From: Streptomyces seoulensis
GTDB lineage: Bacteria > Actinomycetota > Actinomycetes > Streptomycetales > Streptomycetaceae
DNA length: 64,000 nucleotides
Direction: 5' to 3'
Assembly (NCBI RefSeq): GCF_022846655.1
Contig: NZ_AP025667.1
Span: 1,587,001-1,651,000 of the forward strand
Part shown: positions 24,162-33,643 of the stretch, in pieces
Position numbering within the stretch: the stretch's first letter is position 1
How the letters are laid out: every line of letters starts with the position of its first letter
Notes under the pieces: generated by a model
What the model saw: only the letters and a program-made list of their open reading frames with translations
What the model was told of the DNA's origin: nothing
Databases searched by the model: none
Made by a program: the position numbers and the translations under genes

Positions 24162-25577
24162 GTGATCGCCCTCTCCCTCGCCGAGATCGCAGCAGTCGTC
24201 GGCGGGCAGACACACGACATACCGGATACGTCCGTCCAGGTCACCGGCCCGGTCGTCCGGGACTCCCGCGAGGTGGTGCCCGGCACCCTGTTCGTCGCCT
24301 TCGTCGGCGAGCGGGTGGACGGCCACGACTTCGCGGCCCAGGTCGTCGAGGCGGGCGCGGTCGCCGTGCTGGCGTCGCGTCCCGTCGGCGTGCCCGCGAT
24401 CGTCGTGGACGACGTCCAGGAGGCGCTCGGCGCCCTCGCCCGGCACGTCGTCGAACGGCTCGGCGCGACCCTCGTCGCCCTGACCGGCTCGGCGGGCAAG
24501 ACCAGCACCAAGGACCTCATCGCCCAGGTGCTCGGCGGCAAGGCGCCGACCGTGTTCACGCCCGGCTCGCTCAACAACGAGATCGGGCTGCCGCTGACCG
24601 CCCTGTCCGCCACCGAGGAGACCAAGTTCCTCGTGCTGGAGATGGGCGCCCGCGGCATCGGGCACATCCGCTACCTGGCCGGACTCACCCCGCCCAAGGT
24701 CGGGTTGGTGCTCAACGTGGGCAGCGCCCACATCGGCGAGTTCGGCGGCCGCGAGCAGATCGCCCAGGCCAAGGGCGAGTTGGTGGAGAGCCTTCCCGCG
24801 GCCGCGGACGGCGGCGCCGCGATCCTCAACGCCGACGACCCGCTGGTGCGCGCGATGGCCTCCCGTACCAAGGCGAAGGTGGTCCTTTTCGGAGAGTCGG
24901 CCGAAGCGGACGTACGCGCCGAGAACGTACGACTCACGGACAGCGGACAGCCCTCCTTCAGGCTTCACACACCCTCCGGTGCAAGCGATGTGACCATGCG
25001 CCTGTACGGTGAGCACCACGTGTCGAACGCGCTCGCCGCGGCCGCCGTCGCCCATGAGCTGGGCATGTCCGCAAGTGAGATCGCCTCCGCGCTCTCCGGC
25101 GCGGGCACCCTCTCCCGCTGGCGCATGGAGGTCACCGAGCGCCCGGACGGCGTGACCATCGTCAACGACGCCTACAACGCCAACCCCGAGTCCATGCGGG
25201 CCGCCCTCAAGGCGCTCGTGGCCATGGGCAAGGGGCGCCGCACGTGGGCGGTGCTCGGCAAGATGGCCGAGCTGGGGGACGAGGCTCTCGCCGAGCACGA
25301 CGCGGTCGGACGGCTCGCCGTCCGACTCAACGTCAGCAAGCTCGTCGCGGTCGGTGGCATCGAAGCCTCCTGGCTGCAACTGGGCGCATACAACGAGGGT
25401 TCGTGGGGTGAGGAGTCGGTGCACGTGTCCGACGCACAGGCGGCGATCGACCTTTTGCGCAAGCAGTTGCGTCCGGGGGACGTCGTGCTGGTGAAGGCGT
25501 CCCGGTCGGTGGGGCTCGAGAGTGTCGCCCAGACGCTCGCCGAGGCCGGTACCGAGGGTGAGGTCGCAGCCCGATGA
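24162..25577 (+). CDS. murF: UDP-MurNAc-tripeptide-D-Ala-D-Ala ligase MurF
   Basis: MurF adds D-Ala-D-Ala to finish the cytoplasmic pentapeptide precursor. It is a 471-residue Mur ligase: N-terminal domain with VVRDSREVVPGTLFVAFVGE, ATP loop ALTGSAGKTSTKDLI near residue 105, then FTPGSLNNEIGLPLT, ILNADDPLV and the C-terminal NDAYNANPESMRAAL. GTG start 5 bases after the murE stop. The stop overlaps the mraY ATG, so the two are probably translationally coupled. Confidence 0.97.
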   Translation: MIALSLAEIAAVVGGQTHDIPDTSVQVTGPVVRDSREVVPGTLFVAFVGERVDGHDFAAQVVEAGAVAVLASRPVGVPAIVVDDVQEALGALARHVVERLGATLVALTGSAGKTSTKDLIAQVLGGKAPTVFTPGSLNNEIGLPLTALSATEETKFLVLEMGARGIGHIRYLAGLTPPKVGLVLNVGSAHIGEFGGREQIAQAKGELVESLPAAADGGAAILNADDPLVRAMASRTKAKVVLFGESAEADVRAENVRLTDSGQPSFRLHTPSGASDVTMRLYGEHHVSNALAAAAVAHELGMSASEIASALSGAGTLSRWRMEVTERPDGVTIVNDAYNANPESMRAALKALVAMGKGRRTWAVLGKMAELGDEALAEHDAVGRLAVRLNVSKLVAVGGIEASWLQLGAYNEGSWGEESVHVSDAQAAIDLLRKQLRPGDVVLVKASRSVGLESVAQTLAEAGTEGEVAAR

Positions 25578-26647
25578 TGAACCAGGTCCTGTTCTCGGGC
25601 GTCATCGGTCTCTTCCTGACGCTGATCGGCACCCCGCTGCTGATCAAGCTCCTCGCCCGCAAGGGTTACGGCCAGTACATCCGCGACGACGGCCCGCGCG
25701 AGCACGCCAGCAAGCGCGGTACGCCGACGATGGGCGGTATCGCCTTCATCCTGGCCACGATCGCCGCGTACTTCCTCAGCAAGGTGATCACCGGCAAGCC
25801 GCCGACGTACTCCGGCCTGCTGGTGCTCGGCCTGATGTTCGGCATGGGCCTGGTCGGCTTCCTCGACGACTACATCAAGATCGTCAAGCGGCGCTCGCTC
25901 GGTCTGCGCGCCAAGGCGAAGATGGCCGGCCAGCTGATAGTCGGCATCGGGTTCGCGGTGCTCGCCCTGCAGTTCCCCGACAACCGGGGCAACACTCCGG
26001 CTTCCACCAAGCTGTCGTTCATCACGGACTTCGGCTGGACCATCGGCCCGGTGCTGTTCGTGGTCTGGGCGCTGTTCATGATCCTCGCCATGTCCAACGG
26101 CGTGAACCTCACCGACGGTCTGGACGGCCTCGCCACCGGCGCCTCCGTCCTCGTCTTCGGCGCGTACACGTTCATCGGCGTCTGGCAGTTCCAGGAGTCC
26201 TGCGCCAACGCCATGACCCTGACCAACCCGGCCGCCTGTTACGAGGTGCGCGACCCGCTGGACCTCGCGGTGGTCGCCTCCGCCCTGATGGGTGCATGCC
26301 TGGGCTTCCTGTGGTGGAACACCTCCCCGGCGAAGATCTTCATGGGCGACACCGGCTCGCTCGCCCTCGGCGGTGTCCTCACCGGCCTGGCCATCCTCTC
26401 CCGCACGGAGCTGCTGGTGGCCATCATGGGCGGCCTGTTCGTCCTCATCACCATGTCGGTCGTCATCCAGGTCGGCTCCTTCCGGCTCACCGGCAAGCGC
26501 GTCTTCCGGATGGCACCGCTCCAGCACCACTTCGAACTCAAGGGCTGGTCCGAGGTCCTTGTCGTGGTCCGCTTCTGGATCATCCAGGGCATCTGCGTCA
26601 TCGTCGGACTCGGCCTCTTCTACGCGGGATGGGCAGCGGACAAGTGA
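25574..26647 (+). CDS. mraY: Phospho-MurNAc-pentapeptide transferase MraY
   Basis: MraY moves phospho-MurNAc-pentapeptide to undecaprenyl phosphate, forming lipid I in the membrane. The 357-residue polytopic protein has about ten helices and the conserved RDDGPREHASKRGTPTMGGI and GFLDDYIKI. The Asp-rich NGVNLTDGLDGLATG and GDTGSLALGG also match, as does the MAPLQHHFELKGWSE loop. ATG 25574 overlaps the murF stop (ATGA); a second ATG at 25577 is also possible. The gene ends in a GTGA overlap with murD. Confidence 0.98.
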   Translation: MMNQVLFSGVIGLFLTLIGTPLLIKLLARKGYGQYIRDDGPREHASKRGTPTMGGIAFILATIAAYFLSKVITGKPPTYSGLLVLGLMFGMGLVGFLDDYIKIVKRRSLGLRAKAKMAGQLIVGIGFAVLALQFPDNRGNTPASTKLSFITDFGWTIGPVLFVVWALFMILAMSNGVNLTDGLDGLATGASVLVFGAYTFIGVWQFQESCANAMTLTNPAACYEVRDPLDLAVVASALMGACLGFLWWNTSPAKIFMGDTGSLALGGVLTGLAILSRTELLVAIMGGLFVLITMSVVIQVGSFRLTGKRVFRMAPLQHHFELKGWSEVLVVVRFWIIQGICVIVGLGLFYAGWAADK

Positions 26648-28071
26648 CCACCTCGGTGCCTTCGGGGCCCAGCGAATTCCAGGGCAAGCACGTCACCGTC
26701 GCCGGACTCGGCGTCTCCGGCCTGCCGGCCGCGAAGGCGCTGCACGCGCGCGGGGCGATCGTCACGGCCGTCAACGACGGCGACGACGCCCGCGCCCGCG
26801 AACAGGCCGCGGAACTGGAGGCGCTCGGCATCACCGTCCGCCTCGGCGACGGCGCCACCCTTCCCGAGGGCACCGAGCTGATCGTCACCGCGCCCGGCTG
26901 GCAGCCGGACAAGCCGCTGTTCCTGGCGGCCGGGAAGGCGGGCGTGCCCGTCTGGGGCGACGTCGAGCTGGCCTGGCGCCTCAGGGGGCCCGACGCGGCC
27001 CCCTGGCTCGCCGTCACCGGCACCAACGGCAAGACCACGACCGTGCAGATGCTCGCCTCGATCCTGAAGGCGGCGGGCCTGCGCACGGCCGCGGTCGGCA
27101 ACATCGGCGTCTCCCTGCTGGACGCGGTCCTCGGCGACGAGAAGTACGACGTGCTCGCCGTCGAGCTGTCCAGCTACCAGCTCCACTGGGCGCCCTCCCT
27201 GCGCGCCTACTCCGGCGCGGTCCTCAACCTCGCCCCGGACCACCTCGACTGGCACGGCTCCATGGACGCCTACGCCGCCGACAAGGGCCGGATCTACGAG
27301 GGCAACCAGGTCGCCTGCGTCTACAACGTGGCCGACCCGCGCACCGAGGACCTGGTGCGCGAGGCCGACGTGGAGGAGGGCTGCCGGGCCGTCGGGTTCA
27401 CCCTCGGCACGCCCTCCGTCTCCCAACTCGGCGTCGTGGACGGCATCTTGGTCGACCGCGCGTTCGTGGAGAACCGGCAGAAGAACGCGCAGGAGCTGGC
27501 CGAGGTCGCCGACGTCGACCCGCCCGCCCCGCACAACATCGCCAACGCCCTTGCCGCGGCGGCCCTCGCGCGCTCCTTCGGGGTGTCCCCGCAGGCCGTG
27601 CGCGACGGACTGCGCGCCTTCCGGCCCGACGCCCACCGCATCGCCCATGTCGCCGACCTCGACGGCGTGGCGTACGTGGACGACTCCAAGGCCACCAACA
27701 CCCATGCCGCGCAAGCCTCGTTGGCCGCGTACGAGCCGATCGTGTGGATCGCCGGCGGCCTCGCCAAGGGCGCCGAGTTCGACGAGCTGGTGGCCGCCTC
27801 GGCCAAGCGGCTGCGGGGTGTCGTGCTGATCGGCGCCGACCGCGCCCTGATCCGCGAGGCCCTGGCGCGACACGCCCCGGAAGTACCCGTGGTGGACCTC
27901 GACCGGACCGACACTGGGGCGATGCTCCAGGCGGTGACGGAGGCGAAGCGGCTGGCCCGGCCCGGCGACACGGTCCTGCTGGCCCCGGCCTGCGCCTCCA
28001 TGGACATGTTCACCAACTACAACCAGCGCGGCGACGCGTTCGCGGCCGCCGTCCGCGAACTCGGCGCCTGA
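26644..28071 (+). CDS. murD: UDP-MurNAc-L-Ala:D-Glu ligase MurD
   Basis: MurD adds D-glutamate to UDP-MurNAc-L-Ala. A 475-residue Mur ligase: Rossmann start VTVAGLGVSGLPAAKALHAR, ATP loop VTGTNGKTTTVQM near residue 122, ELSSYQLHW, NLAPDHLDWHG and the C-terminal DDSKATNTHAA with PACASMDMFTNYNQRG. I use GTG 26644 overlapping the mraY stop. ATG 26629, 15 bases upstream inside mraY, is an alternative giving five extra residues. The frame stays open far upstream but only as a shadow of mraY. Confidence 0.97.
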   Translation: MTTSVPSGPSEFQGKHVTVAGLGVSGLPAAKALHARGAIVTAVNDGDDARAREQAAELEALGITVRLGDGATLPEGTELIVTAPGWQPDKPLFLAAGKAGVPVWGDVELAWRLRGPDAAPWLAVTGTNGKTTTVQMLASILKAAGLRTAAVGNIGVSLLDAVLGDEKYDVLAVELSSYQLHWAPSLRAYSGAVLNLAPDHLDWHGSMDAYAADKGRIYEGNQVACVYNVADPRTEDLVREADVEEGCRAVGFTLGTPSVSQLGVVDGILVDRAFVENRQKNAQELAEVADVDPPAPHNIANALAAAALARSFGVSPQAVRDGLRAFRPDAHRIAHVADLDGVAYVDDSKATNTHAAQASLAAYEPIVWIAGGLAKGAEFDELVAASAKRLRGVVLIGADRALIREALARHAPEVPVVDLDRTDTGAMLQAVTEAKRLARPGDTVLLAPACASMDMFTNYNQRGDAFAAAVRELGA

Positions 28072-28141
28072 CCCCGGCCGCCCGTGCCGGGCGGATCTTG
28101 GGAGGGACGCGTGGGACGGTCGACGTTCAGCGGAGGCGTTG

Positions 28142-29500
28142 ATGCCCAGTAGCCGTACCGGACGGCCGCCCGTGCAGCGGACGGCCCGTCCCGCACCCCC
28201 GAGGATCGCGGGCGAGAACCCCCTGCGGCGCCTGCGTGACCGCGCCCGCAAGGCGTGGGACCGGCCGCTGACCGCCTACTACCTGATCCTGGGCGGCAGC
28301 ATGCTGATCACCGTCCTGGGCCTGGTGATGGTCTACTCGGCCTCCCAGATCACCGCGCTGCAGCTCTCGCTGCCCGGCTCGTTCTTCTTCCGCAAGCAGT
28401 TCCTGGCCGCGCTGATCGGCGGCGCGCTGCTGTTCGCCGCCTCCCGCATGCCGGTCAAGCTGCACCGGGCGCTGGCCTACCCGATCCTGGCCGCCGCCGT
28501 CTTCAGCATGGCGCTGGTGCAGGTGCCGGGGATAGGGATGTCGGTCAACGGCAACCGGAACTGGATCTCGCTCGGCGGCTCCTTCCAGGTCCAGCCCAGC
28601 GAGTTCGGCAAGCTCGCCCTGGTGCTGTGGGGCGCCGACCTGATCGCCCGCAAGCAGGACAAGAAGCTGCTGACCCAGTGGAAGCACATGCTGGTCCCGC
28701 TGGTCCCGGTCGCCTTCCTGCTGCTCGGGCTGATCATGCTCGGCGGTGACATGGGCACCGCGATCATCCTCACCGCGATCCTCTTCGGCCTGCTCTGGCT
28801 CGCGGGGGCCCCGACCAGGCTCTTCGCCGGGGTGCTGTCGGTGGCGGCGCTGATCGGTGTGATCCTCATCAAGACCAGCCCCAACCGGATGGCCCGGCTC
28901 GCCTGCATCGGCGCCACCGAGCCCAAGGCGGGCGCCGCCGACTGCTGGCAGGCCGTACACGGCATCTACGCCCTGGCCTCGGGGGGCATCTTCGGTTCGG
29001 GGCTCGGCGCCAGTGTGGAGAAATGGGGACAACTCCCCGAAGCCCACACCGACTTCATCTTCGCCATCACAGGTGAGGAACTGGGTCTGGCGGGCACGCT
29101 GTCGGTACTCGCCCTGTTCGCGGCTCTAGGCTATGCGGGTATCCGCGTGGCCGGACGCACGGAGGACCCCTTCGTGAGGTACGCCGCGGGAGGCGTGACG
29201 ACGTGGATCATCGCCCAGGCGGTGATCAACATCGGTGCGGTGCTCGGCCTGCTGCCGATCGCCGGCGTCCCGCTCCCGCTGTTCTCCTACGGAGGGTCCG
29301 CCCTGCTGCCGACCATGTTCGCCATCGGGCTGCTGATCGCCTTCGCGCGTGACGAGCCCGGTGCGCGGGCGGCACTCGCGATGCGGCAACCCCGCTTTGC
29401 CAGAAAACGGGCGGGAGGCTCCCGTGCCGAGCGGGTGCCACGGAGATGGAACACGATGCGACGGCGTGCCTCGGCGGCGCGTTCGTCCGGAGAGCGGTGA
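28142..29500 (+). CDS. ftsW: Peptidoglycan glycosyltransferase FtsW
   Basis: A SEDS-family polymerase of 452 residues that polymerises lipid II at the septum with FtsI. A basic Pro/Arg-rich N-terminus is followed by ten predicted helices. Family marks include NGNRNWISLGG, FQVQPSEFGKLALVLW, GGDMGTAIILTAI, LPEAHTDFIFAITGEELGL, and the C-terminal INIGAVLGLLPIAGVPLPLF with SYGGSA. ATG 28142 with GGAGG 5 bases upstream; the TTG just before it is unlikely. The C-terminal basic tail is cytoplasmic. Confidence 0.97.
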   Translation: MPSSRTGRPPVQRTARPAPPRIAGENPLRRLRDRARKAWDRPLTAYYLILGGSMLITVLGLVMVYSASQITALQLSLPGSFFFRKQFLAALIGGALLFAASRMPVKLHRALAYPILAAAVFSMALVQVPGIGMSVNGNRNWISLGGSFQVQPSEFGKLALVLWGADLIARKQDKKLLTQWKHMLVPLVPVAFLLLGLIMLGGDMGTAIILTAILFGLLWLAGAPTRLFAGVLSVAALIGVILIKTSPNRMARLACIGATEPKAGAADCWQAVHGIYALASGGIFGSGLGASVEKWGQLPEAHTDFIFAITGEELGLAGTLSVLALFAALGYAGIRVAGRTEDPFVRYAAGGVTTWIIAQAVINIGAVLGLLPIAGVPLPLFSYGGSALLPTMFAIGLLIAFARDEPGARAALAMRQPRFARKRAGGSRAERVPRRWNTMRRRASAARSSGER

Positions 29501-29506
29501 ATTTCG

Positions 29507-30595
29507 GTGCATGTCGTACTCGCCGGCGGGGGTACCGCGGGCCACATCGAGCCCGCGCTCGCCCTCGCGGACGCCCTGCGCAGGCAGGACCCCACCGTGG
29601 GGATCACGGCCCTGGGCACGGAGCGCGGACTTGAGACCCGGCTCGTTCCCGAGCGCGGCTACGAGCTGGCGCTGATCCCGGCGGTGCCGCTGCCGCGCAA
29701 GCCCACGCCCGAGCTGATCACGGTTCCGGGGCGGCTGCGCGGCACGATCAAGGCCGCCGAGCAGATCCTGGAGCGCACCAAGGCCGACGCGGTAGTCGGC
29801 TTCGGCGGCTACGTCGCGCTGCCCGGCTACCTGGCCGCCAAGCGCCTGGGCGTGCCGATCGTGATCCACGAGGCCAACGCCCGCCCCGGCCTGGCCAACA
29901 AGATCGGCTCCCGCTACGCGGCACGGGTCGCCGTCTCCACGCCCGACAGCAAGCTGCGCGACGCCCGCTACATCGGCATCCCGCTGCGCCGCTCCATCGC
30001 CACCCTGGACCGCGCCGCCGTGCGCCCCGAGGCACGGGCCCGCTTCGGCCTTGACCCCAACCTGCCCACGCTGCTCGTCTCGGGCGGCTCGCAGGGCGCC
30101 CGGCACCTCAACGAGGTCGTCCAGCGGGTCGCGCCCTGGCTCCAGCAGGCCGGGATCCAGATCCTGCACGCGGTCGGTCCGAAGAACGAACTGCCGCAGG
30201 TGCAGCAGATGCCGGGGATGCCCCCGTACATCCCGGTAAGTTACCTGGACCGGATGGACCTCGCGTACGCCGCGGCCGACATGATGCTCTGCCGCGCGGG
30301 CGCGATGACCGTCGCCGAACTCACCGCCGTCGGGCTCCCGGCCGCCTACGTCCCGCTGCCCATCGGCAACGGCGAACAGCGGCTGAACGCCCAGCCGGTG
30401 GTCAAGGCGGGCGGCGGACTCCTCGTGGACGACGCGGAACTGACGCCGGAGTGGGTGCAGCAGAACGTGCTCCCGGTCCTGGCCGACCCGCACCGCCTCT
30501 ACGAGATGTCCCGCGCCGCCGGTGAGTTCGGCCGCCGGGACGCCGACGACCTGCTCGTCGGCATGGTGTACGAGGCCATCGCCTCCAGCCGCTAG
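29507..30595 (+). CDS. murG: Lipid II synthase MurG
   Basis: MurG transfers GlcNAc from UDP-GlcNAc to lipid I at the inner membrane face. The 362-residue GT-B enzyme opens with the glycine-rich VVLAGGGTAGHIEPALALA. Then come VGFGGYVALPGYLAAKRLGV and HEANARPGLANKIGSR, the second G-loop LLVSGGSQGARHLNEVV, the UDP-contact LCRAGAMTVAELTAVG and LPIGNGEQRLNA. GTG 29507, 6 bases after ftsW. A complete, ordinary MurG. Confidence 0.97.
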   Translation: MHVVLAGGGTAGHIEPALALADALRRQDPTVGITALGTERGLETRLVPERGYELALIPAVPLPRKPTPELITVPGRLRGTIKAAEQILERTKADAVVGFGGYVALPGYLAAKRLGVPIVIHEANARPGLANKIGSRYAARVAVSTPDSKLRDARYIGIPLRRSIATLDRAAVRPEARARFGLDPNLPTLLVSGGSQGARHLNEVVQRVAPWLQQAGIQILHAVGPKNELPQVQQMPGMPPYIPVSYLDRMDLAYAAADMMLCRAGAMTVAELTAVGLPAAYVPLPIGNGEQRLNAQPVVKAGGGLLVDDAELTPEWVQQNVLPVLADPHRLYEMSRAAGEFGRRDADDLLVGMVYEAIASSR

Positions 30596-30621
30596 GCACG
30601 TACGACGAAGGGACAGCGAGC

Positions 30622-31416
30622 GTGGCCGGTTCGACCACCGCCGAGCGCGGTGAACGTCAGCAGGAGTCGGCCGGCCCGCCGCTCGTCCGCCGGTTGAGGC
30701 GTCCCCGGCTTCGTATGATCATCATGTCGGCCGTGTTGCTGGTCCTGTCGGGCGCCGGTTCCGTCTGGGTGCTCTACGGCTCCGAGTGGCTGCGCGTGCG
30801 GTACGTCTCGGTGTCCGGCACCCGGGTGCTCACCCCCGCCGAGGTCCGCGACGCCGCCGACGTGCCGACCGGCGTCCCGCTGGCCTCGGTCGGCACGGAC
30901 GCCGTCGAGGCGCGGCTGCGGGGGAAGTTGCGGCGCATCGACACGGTCGAGGTCTCCCGGTCCTGGCCGCACGGCATCACCCTGAAGGTCGTCGAGCGCA
31001 CCCCGGTGCTGCTGACCCGCGAGGGCGGGAAGTTCACCGAGATCGACGACGGGGGCGTACGGTTCGCCACCGTGGGGAAGGCGCCCAGGGGTGTACCGAT
31101 GCTCGAACTCGCCGCGTCCCGCAAGGGATCGGGTGCCGCCAGCCTGCGCCGCTTCGGCACCGGACGCCTGGTGCGCGAGGCCGTCCGGGTCGCCGGCAGC
31201 CTCCCGGCCCCCGTCGCCAGGGACACCGGGACCGTCCGGGTCGGCTCGTTCGACGCCATCACACTGGAGTTGGGTCACGGGCGCACCGTGGAGTGGGGGA
31301 GCGGGGAGAACGGGCGCGCCAAGGCACGGGCCCTCACAGCTCTCATGAAAGCAGCTCCTGACGCCCGTCACTTCGATGTGAGCGTGCCCACCGCCCCCGC
31401 GTCAGCGGGGAGTTGA
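30622..31416 (+). CDS. ftsQ: Cell division protein FtsQ
   Basis: A 264-residue bitopic division protein. The basic cytoplasmic end (RRLRRPRLRM) precedes one helix (IIMSAVLLVLSGAGSVWVLY, about residues 34-55). The POTRA domain starts at LRVRYVSVSGTRVLTPAEVR, followed by the beta domain (LKVVERTPVLL, FTEIDDGGVRFATV). It forms the core of the FtsQ-FtsL-DivIC complex. GTG 30622 with GAAGGGA upstream. The 278 bases before ftsZ hold the ftsZ promoters. Confidence 0.93.
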   Translation: MAGSTTAERGERQQESAGPPLVRRLRRPRLRMIIMSAVLLVLSGAGSVWVLYGSEWLRVRYVSVSGTRVLTPAEVRDAADVPTGVPLASVGTDAVEARLRGKLRRIDTVEVSRSWPHGITLKVVERTPVLLTREGGKFTEIDDGGVRFATVGKAPRGVPMLELAASRKGSGAASLRRFGTGRLVREAVRVAGSLPAPVARDTGTVRVGSFDAITLELGHGRTVEWGSGENGRAKARALTALMKAAPDARHFDVSVPTAPASAGS

Positions 31417-31444
31417 CGCACATCAGCGCAGGCCAGCACCCTGG

Positions 31445-31475
31445 TTGGGCACTGCTACGGCTGATCACATAGGGT
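31445..31475 (+). promoter_or_regulatory. Upstream candidate ftsZ promoter
   Basis: TTGGGC (31445-31450), 17 bases, CATAGG (31468-31473); TAGGGT at 31470-31475 is an alternative -10. It precedes an A-rich tract (GGTGAAAAGAAAAACGGGAG). Streptomyces ftsZ is known to have several promoters including a sporulation-specific one; which is which cannot be decided here. Confidence 0.45.
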
Positions 31476-31506
31476 GAAAAGAAAAACGGGAGGTTCGGCG
31501 TGTTCG

Positions 31507-31536
31507 TTGAACGGGCGCCGCTTGTCGACTTAGTGT
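31507..31536 (+). promoter_or_regulatory. Downstream candidate ftsZ promoter
   Basis: TTGAAC (31507-31512), 18 bases, TAGTGT (31531-31536). The predicted leader is about 150 bases and carries the AACCCTAA/TTAGGGTT hairpin. A good match to a vegetative promoter; possibly the developmental one. Confidence 0.5.
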
Positions 31537-31572
31537 CCTGTTCAGAAGACTCCAGGGAACAGACACACTGGT

Positions 31573-31597
31573 AACCCTAAACTTCAGGGTTAGGGTT
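31573..31597 (+). promoter_or_regulatory. Inverted repeat in the ftsZ leader
   Basis: AACCCTAA (31573-31580) and TTAGGGTT (31590-31597), perfect 8-bp arms with a 9-base loop. A second AGGGTT inside the loop (31586-31591) gives a competing pairing with AACCCT. It lies about 100 bases before the ftsZ GTG. This could be an operator or an mRNA structure. Confidence 0.6.
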
Positions 31598-31694
31598 CGG
31601 GTCGGCGTTCGGACCGTCCCAAATTCGGCATCCGTCGTCCCGGTCGGGCAACCGCCCGGCGCGACAACGTAATTCGAGGCGAGAGGCCTTCGAC

Positions 31695-32912
31695 GTGGCA
31701 GCACCGCAGAACTACCTCGCAGTCATCAAGGTCATCGGTGTCGGCGGCGGTGGTGTCAATGCCATCAACCGGATGATCGAGGTCGGCCTCAAGGGCGTCG
31801 AGTTCATCGCCATCAACACCGATGCGCAAGCCCTGTTGATGAGCGACGCCGACGTCAAGCTGGACGTCGGCCGTGAACTCACCCGCGGACTCGGCGCCGG
31901 CGCCAACCCGGCCGTCGGCCGCAAGGCCGCCGAGGACCACCGCGAGGAGATCGAGGAGGTCCTCAAGGGGGCCGACATGGTCTTCGTGACCGCCGGCGAG
32001 GGCGGCGGCACCGGCACCGGCGGCGCGCCCGTCGTGGCCAACATCGCCCGCTCGCTGGGCGCCCTCACCATCGGCGTGGTCACGCGCCCCTTCACCTTCG
32101 AGGGACGGCGCCGCGCCAACCAGGCCGAGGACGGCATCGCCGAGCTGCGCGAAGAGGTCGACACCCTCATCGTGATCCCCAACGACCGGCTGCTGTCCAT
32201 CTCGGACCGCCAGGTCTCGGTCCTGGACGCGTTCAAGTCCGCCGACCAGGTCCTGCTCTCCGGTGTCCAGGGCATCACGGACCTCATCACCACCCCCGGT
32301 CTGATCAACCTCGACTTCGCCGACGTCAAGTCGGTCATGTCCGAGGCCGGTTCGGCCCTCATGGGCATCGGCTCGGCCCGCGGCGACGACCGCGCGGTGG
32401 CCGCCGCCGAGATGGCGATCTCCTCGCCGCTGCTGGAGGCGTCCATCGACGGCGCCCGGGGCGTCCTGCTCTCCATCTCCGGCGGTTCCGACCTCGGTCT
32501 GTTCGAGATCAACGAGGCAGCCCAGCTCGTCAGCGAGGCCGCCCACCCCGAGGCCAACATCATCTTCGGCGCGGTCATCGACGACGCCCTCGGCGACGAG
32601 GTGCGGGTCACCGTGATCGCGGCCGGCTTCGACGGCGGCCAGCCCCCGGCCCGCCGGGACAACGTCCTCGGCTCCACCTCGTCCTCCTCCAACTCCCAGG
32701 CCGCGCGCCGGGAGGAGCCCGCTCCGCCGCGTCAGCAGCAGCCGGAGAGCCGCCCGACCTTCGGCTCGCTGGGCAGCGTGACCCCGAAGGAGGAGCCGGA
32801 GCCGACCCCCGAGCCGGTGGTCGAGATCCCGGTGGCCCCGCCGGTACCGCAGTCCCGTACCTACGCGGACAGCGCGGCCGAGGAGCTGGACGTGCCGGAC
32901 TTCCTGAAGTGA
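31695..32912 (+). CDS. ftsZ: Cell division protein FtsZ
   Basis: The tubulin-like GTPase that forms the Z-ring or sporulation ladders. The 405-residue protein has [19 protein letters not shown], the GTP-binding [12 protein letters not shown] near residue 103, and the T7 loop [16 protein letters not shown] variable Gln/Pro-rich linker follows residue 320, and the C-terminal peptide is LDVPDFLK, which binds SepF. GTG 31695 with GAGAGG upstream. The stop overlaps the pgeF start (GTGA). Confidence 0.99.
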   Translation: MAAPQNYLAVIKVIGVGGGGVNAINRMIEVGLKGVEFIAINTDAQALLMSDADVKLDVGRELTRGLGAGANPAVGRKAAEDHREEIEEVLKGADMVFVTAGEGGGTGTGGAPVVANIARSLGALTIGVVTRPFTFEGRRRANQAEDGIAELREEVDTLIVIPNDRLLSISDRQVSVLDAFKSADQVLLSGVQGITDLITTPGLINLDFADVKSVMSEAGSALMGIGSARGDDRAVAAAEMAISSPLLEASIDGARGVLLSISGGSDLGLFEINEAAQLVSEAAHPEANIIFGAVIDDALGDEVRVTVIAAGFDGGQPPARRDNVLGSTSSSSNSQAARREEPAPPRQQQPESRPTFGSLGSVTPKEEPEPTPEPVVEIPVAPPVPQSRTYADSAAEELDVPDFLK

Positions 32913-33637
32913 TAGGTCGGCGCGAACACGTGAGCGGCGCGCACTTCGCCTTCACCGACAGGTGGGGCGGGGTGAGCGCCGCTCCGTATGCGGAGCTCAA
33001 TCTCGGCGGCGCGGTCGGTGACGACCCCGGCGCCGTGCGGACCAACCGCGAACTCGCGGCCAAGGCGCTGGGCGTGGACCCGGCGCGGACGGTCTGGATG
33101 AACCAGGTGCACGGCGCCGACGTGGCGGTCGTGGACGAGCCCTGGGGCGAGCGCCCCGTGCCGGAGGTCGACGCGATCGTCACCGCCCGGCGCGGACTCG
33201 CCCTCGCCGTCCTCACCGCCGACTGCGTGCCGGTCCTGCTGGCCGACCCCGTGGCGGGCGTCGTCGCGGCGGCGCACGCGGGACGGCCCGGCATGCTCGC
33301 CGGCATCGTCCCGGCCGCCGTGCGCGCCATGACCGGGCTCGGCGCCGAGCCCGGCCGGATCGTCGCCCGCACCGGACCCGCCGTGTGCGGCCGGTGTTAC
33401 GAGGTGCCGGAAACGATGCGCGCCGAGGTGGCCGCGGCCGAACCGGCGGCGCACGCCGAGACGAGCTGGGGCACTCCCGCCGTCGACGTGAGCGCCGGAG
33501 TGCACGCGCAGCTCGACCGGCTCGGGGTGCGCGACCGGGAGCAATCGCCGGTGTGCACAAGGGAGTCGGACGATCACTTCTCGTACCGCCGCGACCGCGC
33601 CACGGGGCGGCTCGCCGGCTATGTGTGGCTGGACTGA
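32909..33637 (+). CDS. pgeF: YfiH/PgeF family protein (purine nucleoside phosphorylase/laccase-domain)
   Basis: A 242-residue protein of the YfiH family, long annotated as multicopper polyphenol oxidase and now associated with purine nucleoside phosphorylase or peptidoglycan-editing activity. Metal-site motifs are visible: [27 protein letters not shown] and [15 protein letters not shown]. The end [19 protein letters not shown] is also conserved. Its GTG overlaps the ftsZ stop, and the ftsZ-yfiH-yggS-sepF order is typical of Gram-positive bacteria. Confidence 0.92.
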   Translation: MIGRREHVSGAHFAFTDRWGGVSAAPYAELNLGGAVGDDPGAVRTNRELAAKALGVDPARTVWMNQVHGADVAVVDEPWGERPVPEVDAIVTARRGLALAVLTADCVPVLLADPVAGVVAAAHAGRPGMLAGIVPAAVRAMTGLGAEPGRIVARTGPAVCGRCYEVPETMRAEVAAAEPAAHAETSWGTPAVDVSAGVHAQLDRLGVRDREQSPVCTRESDDHFSYRRDRATGRLAGYVWLD

Positions 33638-33643
33638 TGGGGC

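Noticed and set aside
20177..24667. 1496-codon open frame on the minus strand across ftsL-murF
   Set aside because: A high-G+C shadow of the real genes on the plus strand: low-complexity Gly/Val/Arg composition and no conserved motifs.
25522..26643. N-terminal extension of murD through mraY
   Set aside because: The open frame exists only because of base bias; MurD begins at the overlap with the mraY stop.
28836..28843. TGTCGGTG inside ftsW
   Set aside because: Matches the damage-promoter 8-mer, but the -10 position reads GATCGG and no gene starts downstream.
31586..31597. Telomere-like AGGGTTAGGGTT
   Set aside because: Only two copies, inside the ftsZ leader; Streptomyces telomeres are palindromic and different.
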